A stretch of DNA of 64,000 nucleotides from Streptosporangium album (GTDB lineage Bacteria > Actinomycetota > Actinomycetes > Streptosporangiales > Streptosporangiaceae): assembly GCF_014203795.1 (NCBI RefSeq), contig NZ_JACHJU010000001.1, forward strand, positions 1,860,001-1,924,000. The letters run 5' to 3'. The position numbers and the translations under genes are program-made. The notes beneath the pieces are model-generated. The model was not told where the DNA came from and ran no database searches. It worked only from the letters and a program-made list of their open reading frames with translations. Positions 57,683 through 64,000 of this stretch are shown here, in pieces. Position 1 is the first letter of the stretch, and each line of letters begins with the position of its first letter.

Positions 57683-58861
57683 ATGGAGACCGTGGTGCCG
57701 ACCCCCCGCGACAGGCAGGCACGAGTGGCGACCTGGGCCGCCTTCTTCGTCCAAGGCCTCTGTTTCGCCACCCTGCTCACCCACGTGATCGACCTGCAGC
57801 ACAGGTTCGGGCTGAGCGACGGTGACCTCACCCTCGTCCTGCTGCTCGTGCCGGTGATCGCCGGCGTCGGGAGCGTCGTGGCCGGCCCGCTGGCCGCGAG
57901 GTACGGCAGCGGGCCGGTCCTGCGGATCTCCCAGGTGGGGGTCTGCGCCGTCGTGGCCCTCTCCGGGTGGAACGACGGGCTCGCCGGGCTGTACGTGCTC
58001 AGCGCCGTGTTCGGGCTCTTCGTCGGGGCGGTGGACGCGGCGATGAACATGCAGGCCGTCGCCGTCGAGCGCCGCTACGGCATGAGCGTGCTGACCGGAT
58101 TCCACGCCGTGTGGAGTGTCGGCTCGATGCTGGGCGCCGGCTTCAACTCCGCCTTCAGCGCCCTCGGGATAGGCCTGGGCTGGTCGTTCACCGTCCCGGT
58201 GGCGATCGGCGCCGCGACCTCGATCGTCATGCTCCCCCGGCTCTACGGCCGGGACGAGGAGAAGGCGACGGCGCACGCCGCGGCGGCGGCGGTCAGGGTG
58301 CCGTGGCGGCCGATCATCCCGCTCTGCCTGGCGATGGCCTTCCTCTACGTCGGCGACGCGGCGGTCTCCAACTACGGCACCGTCTACATGGAGAAGGCGC
58401 TGGAGGCGAGCGGCTGGCTGGTGCCCTTCGCCTATCTCGTCTACCAGGCGGCCATGCTCGTCGCGCGGGTCCCCGGTGACCTCGCCGTGCGCAGGTACGG
58501 TCCGGCCCCGGTCGTCCGGGTGGGCGCGGTGGTCGCGGCCGCCGGCACGCTGGGCGTCGTCGTCGCCCCCGCTGCCCCGGTGGCGGTCCTGTCGTTCGGC
58601 CTGGTCGGCATCGGCCTGTCCGTCATCGCGCCGCAGTCGTTCTCCGCGGCAGGCCGTCTCGGCGCCGGGGCCGAGACGGCGATCGCGCGGGTCAACGTGT
58701 TCAACTACGTGGGCTTCCTCGTCGGCGCCGCCGTGGTCGGCACCGTCAACGACACCGTGGACGTGCGGACGGCGTTCGTGCCGGCCGCCGTCATGGTGGC
58801 CCTGATCGTGCCGCTGGCCGGGGGCTTCCAGCCGAAGCCGGAGATCGCGGCCCGGGGATAG
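57683..58861 (+). CDS. major facilitator superfamily transporter
   Basis: 392 residues with about 12 membrane helices (WAAFFVQGLCFATLLTHVID, LVLLLVPVIAGVGSVVAG, GLYVLSAVFGLFVGAVDAAM and others). The loop PLAARYGSGPVLRISQ and the second half RVPGDLAVRRYGPAPVV follow the MFS pattern. It resembles FucP/YbjJ-like transporters. Substrate unknown. It converges with iolD. Confidence 0.88.
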   Translation: METVVPTPRDRQARVATWAAFFVQGLCFATLLTHVIDLQHRFGLSDGDLTLVLLLVPVIAGVGSVVAGPLAARYGSGPVLRISQVGVCAVVALSGWNDGLAGLYVLSAVFGLFVGAVDAAMNMQAVAVERRYGMSVLTGFHAVWSVGSMLGAGFNSAFSALGIGLGWSFTVPVAIGAATSIVMLPRLYGRDEEKATAHAAAAAVRVPWRPIIPLCLAMAFLYVGDAAVSNYGTVYMEKALEASGWLVPFAYLVYQAAMLVARVPGDLAVRRYGPAPVVRVGAVVAAAGTLGVVVAPAAPVAVLSFGLVGIGLSVIAPQSFSAAGRLGAGAETAIARVNVFNYVGFLVGAAVVGTVNDTVDVRTAFVPAAVMVALIVPLAGGFQPKPEIAARG

Positions 58862-58899
58862 CGGCGCCCGCCCCGGCCGCTCCCGGCGCCCCTGGCCGC

Positions 58900-60741
58900 T
58901 CAGAGGTAGGGGTGCTGGGCCCGTTTGGCCTGTTCGTAGCCGAGACGGGCCTGCCGCGCCTCCGGCAGGTCCGACACCTCGGCGACGGGGACGTCCCACC
59001 AGGCGGTGGTGTCCGGTCCCGGCCCGGGGACGGTCTCGACGTGGACGACGGTGGTCCGGGCGGACTCGCGCGCCTTGGTCAGGGCCACCCGCAGCGACTC
59101 GGGGCCGTCGGCGCGCAGGACGTCGGCGCCCAGGCTGGCCGCGTTGGCCGCCAGGTCCACCGGCAGGAGCGCGCCGTCCAGCTCGCCCGAGGGACCGCGC
59201 ATCCGGTAGGCCGTCCCCAGGCGGCGGGCCCCGACCGATTCCGACAGGCCGCCGATGGAGGCGAAGCCGTGGTTGTCGACCAGGACCACGACGAGCTTGA
59301 CGCCCTCCTGAACGGCGGTGACGATCTCCTGGGCCATCATCAGGTAGGACCCGTCGCCGACCAGCACGAAGACCTCGCGTTCCGGGTCGGCCAGCTTCAC
59401 GCCGAGTCCTCCGGCGATCTCGTAGCCCATGCAGGAGTAGCCGTACTCCACGTGGTAGGTCCCCGGGCCGGTGGCACGCCAGAGCTTGTGCAGGTCGCCG
59501 GGGATCGACCCGGCCGCGTTGACCACCACGTCCGCCGGCCGGGCCACCTCGTTGAGCATGCCGAGCACCACCGGCTGGGTCAGCGTGTCTCCCGTGGTGA
59601 GCAGGGAGACCTGCTCCTGCCAGTCGTGGGTCAGCTCCGCCGCCCTGGCGGTCCAGCCGGGGTCGGCGCTCCAGTCCCCGGGATCCAGCGCCCGCAGCGC
59701 CTCACGGGCGTCGGCGACGAGCGTCTCACCGGAGTGCTTGGCCGCGTCGAAGGCGGTGACGTTCACGTTCAGGAAGGCGGCCGGGCCGAACAGGGTCCGG
59801 GAGGCGGTGGTGAAGTCGCTGTAGCGGGTGCCGACGCCGATGACCAGGTCGGCCTCGCGCGCCAGGGCGTTGGCGGCGGCGGTGCCGGTGTGCCCGACGC
59901 CGCCGACCGCGCGGGGGTGGTCGTAGGGCACCGCCCCCTTGCCCGCCTGGGTCTCGGCCACCGGGATGCCGTGTCCGGCGGCGAAGGCCGCGAGCGACTC
60001 CGACGCCTCGCTGTAGATCACCCCGCCCCCGGCCACGATGAGGGGGCGCCGCGATCCCCGCAGCAGCTCGACCGCCCGTGCCAGCGCGGCCGGTTCGGGC
60101 ACCGGGCGGGCCACGTGCCACACCCGCCTGCGGAACAGCTCCACCGGCCAGTCGTAGGCCTCGGCCTGCACGTCTTGGGGCAGCGCCAGGGTGACCGCGC
60201 CCGTCTCGGCCGGGTCGGTCAGCACCCGCATCGCGGCCAGCAGCGCCGAGGGGAGCTGCTCGGGGCGGTTGATCCGGTCGAAGAACCTGCAGACCGGCCG
60301 CAGGGCGTCGTTGACGGTCACGTCGTAGGAGCGGGGGTCCTCCAGCTCCTGCAGCACCGGGGTGGCGACCCGGGTGGCGAAGACGTCGCCGGGCAGCAGC
60401 AGCACCGGGATCCGGTTGATCGTCGCCAGCGCCGCCCCGGTGACCAGGTTGGTGGCCCCCGGCCCGATCGAGGTGGTGCAGGCGAAGGTGGACAGGCGGT
60501 TACGCGCCCGCGCGTAACCGACCGCGGTGTGCACCATGGCCTGCTCGTTACGGGCCAGATAGTACGGCAGGGCGCCTGCCGTACCGGCTCCCTGCTCGGC
60601 CAGTGCCTGTCCGATCCCGGCCACGTTGCCGTGGCCGAAGATGCCCAGGCATCCGGCCACCAGCCGTTGCTCGACGCCGTCGCGCTCGGTCCACTGGTTG
60701 GCGAGGAACCGCACGAGCGCCTGTGCCACCGTGAGTCTCAT
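58900..60741 (-). CDS. iolD: 3D-(3,5/4)-trihydroxycyclohexane-1,2-dione hydrolase
   Basis: 613 residues. The thiamine diphosphate enzyme opens the ring in myo-inositol breakdown to give 5-deoxy-glucuronate. Seen: catalytic Glu in YYLARNEQAMVHTAVGYARA, a mid domain (PLIVAGGGVIYSEASESLAA), and the ThDP-metal motif GDGSYLMMAQEIVTAVQEGV with VVLVDNHGFASIGG. The usable start is 60741, overlapping the iolB stop by 4 bp; longer open frame upstream is shadow. Confidence 0.94.
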   Translation of the reverse strand: MRLTVAQALVRFLANQWTERDGVEQRLVAGCLGIFGHGNVAGIGQALAEQGAGTAGALPYYLARNEQAMVHTAVGYARARNRLSTFACTTSIGPGATNLVTGAALATINRIPVLLLPGDVFATRVATPVLQELEDPRSYDVTVNDALRPVCRFFDRINRPEQLPSALLAAMRVLTDPAETGAVTLALPQDVQAEAYDWPVELFRRRVWHVARPVPEPAALARAVELLRGSRRPLIVAGGGVIYSEASESLAAFAAGHGIPVAETQAGKGAVPYDHPRAVGGVGHTGTAAANALAREADLVIGVGTRYSDFTTASRTLFGPAAFLNVNVTAFDAAKHSGETLVADAREALRALDPGDWSADPGWTARAAELTHDWQEQVSLLTTGDTLTQPVVLGMLNEVARPADVVVNAAGSIPGDLHKLWRATGPGTYHVEYGYSCMGYEIAGGLGVKLADPEREVFVLVGDGSYLMMAQEIVTAVQEGVKLVVVLVDNHGFASIGGLSESVGARRLGTAYRMRGPSGELDGALLPVDLAANAASLGADVLRADGPESLRVALTKARESARTTVVHVETVPGPGPDTTAWWDVPVAEVSDLPEARQARLGYEQAKRAQHPYL

Positions 60742-61559
60742 CGCAGCGCCTTCGTCATGGGGAGGCGGGGGTCGACCGCCTGCTCCGCCCAGGAGGAGCG
60801 GACCCAGGCGTGCCGGGGGTCGTCGCAGAAGGCCATGGACCGCGTCGGAGCGGGCCCGGCCAGCACGTTGAGGTAGTAGAGGTCGTAGCCGGGGGCCGCC
60901 ATCGAGGGGCCGTGGTAGCCGTGCGGGACGAGCACCACGTCGCCGCCCGACACCTCGGCCAGCGTGTCGTGTGTGCCGTAGACCCGCTGGTAGCCGGGAC
61001 CGCCCTCGAAGTAGTAGATCTCCTCCAGCACGGCCTCGCGCTCGGAGGCGGTGTCGTGCTTGTGCGGCGGGTAGGACGACCAGTTGCCGCCGGGGGTCAG
61101 CACCTCGACCGCGACGAGCTTGTCGCAGTCGAAGGCGTCCGGGGCGCAGAAGTTGTTCACCTGACGGCTGGCCTGGCCCGCGCCGCGCACCTCGACCGGG
61201 ACCTCGCGTGCCGGGCCGTACCGGACGGGGAAGCTCCTGCTCGCCCGGGCCGCGGGGAACGCGAACCGGCCCGTGCCGGTGATCCGGGCGGTCGCGCCGA
61301 CGGGCAGGTAGGCGAAGTCGCTGACCGCCTGGAAGACCGAGGTCCGGCCGTGGAGCGTGAGCCGTACACCCTCGCACTCGACCGCGCACGAGCCCGACAG
61401 GGGCAGGACCAGCATCTCCTCGTCACCTGTGGTGAACTCCACGCTCTCGCCGGACAGGCAGAGCAGGCGGAGTCCGGCGTAGGTCCACCCGGCCGACTCC
61501 GGGGTGATCAGCAGTGTCCAGGGGGACAGTGCCGTGCTTCCCGCGGGGATGAAGGTCAT
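60738..61559 (-). CDS. iolB: 5-deoxy-glucuronate isomerase
   Basis: 273 residues of the bicupin IolB family. Seen: GWTYAGLRLLCLSGESVEF, NNFCAPDAF, the metal pattern SSYPPHKHDTASEREAVLEE, and HGYHGPSMAAPGYDLYYLNV. It turns 5-deoxy-glucuronate into 2-deoxy-5-keto-gluconate, following IolD. It overlaps the neighbouring genes by 4 bp on each side. Confidence 0.95.
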   Translation of the reverse strand: MTFIPAGSTALSPWTLLITPESAGWTYAGLRLLCLSGESVEFTTGDEEMLVLPLSGSCAVECEGVRLTLHGRTSVFQAVSDFAYLPVGATARITGTGRFAFPAARASRSFPVRYGPAREVPVEVRGAGQASRQVNNFCAPDAFDCDKLVAVEVLTPGGNWSSYPPHKHDTASEREAVLEEIYYFEGGPGYQRVYGTHDTLAEVSGGDVVLVPHGYHGPSMAAPGYDLYYLNVLAGPAPTRSMAFCDDPRHAWVRSSWAEQAVDPRLPMTKALR

Positions 61560-62641
61560 GCCCGCCCCTCCTCTGCCGGTCCGTCGAAGCGTGACGTCTC
61601 AGCGCCGTGCCTGCCCGATCGCTCGCTCACTGTCACCTCCAGCATCGCCGCGGCGGTGTCGACGGCCGCGGCCACGTCGTCATCGGAGGGGTACAGCAAT
61701 GCGCGGCCCACCACAAGACCCCGCACGCCGGGGAGCCTGAGCGCGTCGCGCCAGGCGGCGTAGGTCTGCTGGGGATCGCCTCCCGGGTCACCCCCCAGGA
61801 GCAGGGTCGGCAGCGTCGTGGCGCGCATCACCCGCTCCATGTCGGCGACCACCGGGAGCTTCAGCCAGGTGTGCGCGGAGGTCGCGCCCAGCCCCTGTCC
61901 GACGTGCATGGAGCGGATGACCCCCTCGGGGGACAGGTCGTGGGCGACCGCCCCGTTCACCCGTCGCGACCAGAACGGCTCGACCATCGCGACCAGGCCG
62001 TGCGAGGCCAGCTCGGTGATCGTCCGAGCGCAGGACTCCAGGGTGGTGGCGGTGCCGGGGTCGTCCAGGCCGATCCGGCAGAGCATCTTGCCGCCGTCCA
62101 GGCCCATCCGGACGATCGCGGGGGTGTCGTAGGCGGTGAAACGGTCGTCGAACTCGAACACCGCGCCGTGCACGCCGCCCCGGTTCATCGACCCGATGAC
62201 GAGCTTGCCCTCCAGCGCGCCGAGCAGCAGCAGGTCCTCGACGATGTCGGGGGTGGCCAGCAGCCCGTCCACGCCGGGCCGGGCCAGCGCCACGCACAGG
62301 CGTTGCAGCAGGTCGACGCGGCTGCCCATGGCGAAGGGCCGGCCCCCGGCGCCGAGCACGCCCCGGGCGGAGTGGTCGGCCGCGATGACGAGGATTTGGT
62401 CGCGCTCCTCCAGCGGTCTCCCGCGCCGCCGTGCCGCGGCCGCCTCCACGATCCGCCAGGGGGCGTGCGCGCGGGTGTCGAGCAGGCCGCGGTAGTCGTC
62501 CTCGCTCATGCCTCCGGCGGCACTCGTCCGGACGGGTCCGGTGCCGGCCCGGACGGACCCGGAGTTCTCCGGGGCGGCCCGGGGACCCTCTCCGGCGGTG
62601 CCGGAACCCGTCCCGGCCGGCAGGGGACTGACCTCGCTCAA
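61556..62641 (-). CDS. Cgl0159-type (beta/alpha)8 aldolase of the inositol operon
   Basis: 361 residues. The first ~45 are Gly/Pro-rich and variable. The rest is a TIM barrel of the Cgl0159/class I aldolase-like group: ILVIAADHSARGVLGAGGRP, KLVIGSMNRGGVHGAVFEFD, MLCRIGLDDPGT, and LPTLLLGGDPGG. Its place between iolC and iolB suggests it cleaves the phosphorylated keto-deoxy sugar made by IolC, the role of IolJ in other bacteria. Direct proof is lacking. ATGA overlap with iolC. Confidence 0.85.
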   Translation of the reverse strand: MSEVSPLPAGTGSGTAGEGPRAAPENSGSVRAGTGPVRTSAAGGMSEDDYRGLLDTRAHAPWRIVEAAAARRRGRPLEERDQILVIAADHSARGVLGAGGRPFAMGSRVDLLQRLCVALARPGVDGLLATPDIVEDLLLLGALEGKLVIGSMNRGGVHGAVFEFDDRFTAYDTPAIVRMGLDGGKMLCRIGLDDPGTATTLESCARTITELASHGLVAMVEPFWSRRVNGAVAHDLSPEGVIRSMHVGQGLGATSAHTWLKLPVVADMERVMRATTLPTLLLGGDPGGDPQQTYAAWRDALRLPGVRGLVVGRALLYPSDDDVAAAVDTAAAMLEVTVSERSGRHGAETSRFDGPAEEGRA

Positions 62642-63603
62642 CGCTCACTCCCTTGCGTCCGGACCGGTTGCTCGGTGCCGAGCACCGCTCTCACCTCGTC
62701 GGGGGTGGGCATCGCGGGCGCGCAGGCCAGCCGTCCCGCGACGATCGCGCCCGCCGCGTTGGCGAAGCGCAGCGTGTCCTCCAGCGGCCAGCCGCCGAGC
62801 AGCCCGTGGCAGAGCGCCCCGCCGAAGGCGTCCCCCGCGCCGATCCCGTTGACCACCTCGACCGGCACCGGCGGCACCTCCACCGTCTCCTCCGCGGTCA
62901 TGCCGAGAACCCCGTCGCCGCCCTGTTTGACGATCGCCAGCTCGACGCCGGCCTCCAGCAGCGCCCTGGCCGCCTCGTGCGGTTCGCGGGTGCCGGTGGC
63001 GACCTCGACCTCGTCGAGGTTGCCGACCGCCACGGTGACCTGTCCGAGCGCCCTGCGCGCCTGGACGCGGGCCGCCTCCGTGTTCGGCCAGAACATCGGG
63101 CGGTAGTCGAGGTCCAGCACCGTGTACGGCCTGCGTCCCCGCACCCTCCAGGCCGCGAAGTGCGCGCTCCTGGAGGGCTCCTGGGACAGGCCGGTGACGG
63201 TGGCCCAGAACAGCCGGGTCTCGGCGATGGCGGGGAGATCGAGCTCGCCGGGGAGGATCTCCAGATCGGGGGCCTTGGGAGAGCGGTAGAAGTAGAGAGG
63301 GAAGTCCTCCGGGGGCCGGATCTCGCAGAACGTCACCGGGGTGGGCAGGTGCGGCACGGCGGTGACGTAGCGGTCGTCGACGCCGTACGAGCGCAGCGCG
63401 TCGTGAACGAACAGGCCGAACGGATCGGCCCCGGTACGGGTGATCACCGCGCTGGAGTGGCCGAGGCGGGAGGCGGCCACGGCGACGTTGGTGGGGCTGC
63501 CGCCCAGATACTTGCCGAAGGTCTCCACCTCCCGCAGGGACAGCCCCACCTGCAGCGGGTAGATGTCCACCCCGACCCGTCCCATGGTCAGGACCTCGAT
63601 CAT
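62638..63603 (-). CDS. iolC: 5-dehydro-2-deoxygluconokinase
   Basis: 321 residues, PfkB/ribokinase family. Substrate side GVDIYPLQVGLSLREVETFG and KYLGGSPTNVAVAASRLG, and the ATP site and catalytic Asp in EVVNGIGAGDAFGGALCHGL. It phosphorylates 2-deoxy-5-keto-gluconate in myo-inositol breakdown. The adjacent aldolase gene starts in its stop codon. Confidence 0.95.
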   Translation of the reverse strand: MIEVLTMGRVGVDIYPLQVGLSLREVETFGKYLGGSPTNVAVAASRLGHSSAVITRTGADPFGLFVHDALRSYGVDDRYVTAVPHLPTPVTFCEIRPPEDFPLYFYRSPKAPDLEILPGELDLPAIAETRLFWATVTGLSQEPSRSAHFAAWRVRGRRPYTVLDLDYRPMFWPNTEAARVQARRALGQVTVAVGNLDEVEVATGTREPHEAARALLEAGVELAIVKQGGDGVLGMTAEETVEVPPVPVEVVNGIGAGDAFGGALCHGLLGGWPLEDTLRFANAAGAIVAGRLACAPAMPTPDEVRAVLGTEQPVRTQGSER

Positions 63604-63651
63604 CGCGCACCTCCAGTGTGGAGACCTCGGGCTTCGGCCGTGGAGAGGACG

Positions 63652-64000
63652 TCAGGCAGGTCTCTCCAGCGGTGGCGCACCGGCGAGCCCCTTCAGGTAG
63701 GACAGGCTCGCGCGGACGTTCTCCTTGGGGTCGGCGTCGTCCTCGGCGCCGAGGACGACGTCCTGCTCCATGACGTACCAGCCGTCGTACCCGGCGGCGG
63801 TCAGGCCCGTGACGATGCCGGAGACGTCCACGTCGCCCTGGCCGAGCGGGCGGTAGAGGCCCTTCTTGACCGCCTTGGTGTAGGTCAGCTCACCCGACCC
63901 GACCAGGGCGGCGAGTTCGGCGTCGACGTCCTTGAGGTGAACGTGCGCGATCCGCTCCGCGGCGCGGGCGACCAGATCGCCGGGGTCCGTGCCGCCGATG
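63652..64000 (-). CDS. sugar phosphate isomerase/epimerase (IolE/IolI-like), 3' part
   Basis: The frame continues past the window edge; 115 C-terminal residues are visible. They end a TIM barrel of the xylose isomerase-like family: RIAHVHLKDVDAELAALVG (metal-ligand H-x-K), PLGQGDVDVSGIVTGLTAAG and YDGWYVMEQDVVL. In this operon IolE (inosose dehydratase) or IolI (inosose isomerase) is expected, and the visible part cannot decide between them. It lies 48 bp before iolC. Confidence 0.8.
   Translation of the reverse strand, partial: IGGTDPGDLVARAAERIAHVHLKDVDAELAALVGSGELTYTKAVKKGLYRPLGQGDVDVSGIVTGLTAAGYDGWYVMEQDVVLGAEDDADPKENVRASLSYLKGLAGAPPLERPA

Overview
High-GC actinomycete chromosome. Supporting signs are very GC-rich codon use, many GTG starts, a mycothiol biosynthesis gene (mshB), two succinate dehydrogenase operons, and a conserved housekeeping order ispH / lipid-droplet-associated protein / xseA / xseB / DUF4245 / glpX. 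The content fits a filamentous actinobacterium such as Streptosporangiales or a relative, but the genus is inferred, not proven. I saw no rRNA, tRNA, CRISPR array, integrase or transposase.

Layout. 0-9 kb: the tail of an ABC sugar-type binding protein, a methyltransferase, then a three-gene block in which two paralogous proteins with sigma-70 region 4-like helix-turn-helix segments flank a UvrD-like helicase carrying a RelE/ParE-like N-terminus, then a cysteinyl-tRNA synthetase. This block is the best candidate for an undescribed system. 9-19.5 kb: a secreted small protein, a GNAT acetyltransferase, an internally deleted rraA, a penicillin acylase, a metallo-beta-lactamase-fold hydrolase, mshB, an S9 peptidase, and a gamma-glutamyltransferase that has lost its catalytic part. 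19.5-24 kb: a heterodimeric ABC exporter with one degenerate ATP site, then a small HTH regulator paired with a Clp N-domain protein behind a duplicated GTCAA-N6-TTGAC operator.

24-32.6 kb: two complete but different succinate dehydrogenase/fumarate reductase operons, transcribed away from each other, with a LysR regulator and operator-like sites between them. The first (sdhCAB) has a haem-type membrane anchor. The second has a five-helix anchor with Cys/His motifs like the mycobacterial Sdh1 anchor that holds a membrane Rieske cluster. 32.6-46.8 kb, all minus strand: two proline-rich secreted/anchored proteins, a Nudix hydrolase, and a type IV secretion-like operon (TcpC, a small membrane protein, a TcpE-ParA fusion, VirB4 ATPase, VirB6-like channel, VirB8-like protein, transglycosylase-NlpC/P60 hydrolase). 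No relaxase, coupling protein, integrase or att site is present, so it looks like a resident secretion/envelope machine and not a conjugative element.

47-58.9 kb: housekeeping genes ychF, rmuC, ispH, xseA, xseB and glpX with conserved hypotheticals, a TetR regulator and an MFS transporter. 58.9-64 kb: a minus-strand myo-inositol catabolic operon (IolE/IolI-like end, iolC, a Cgl0159-type aldolase, iolB, iolD) with 4-bp stop/start overlaps, running off the right edge.
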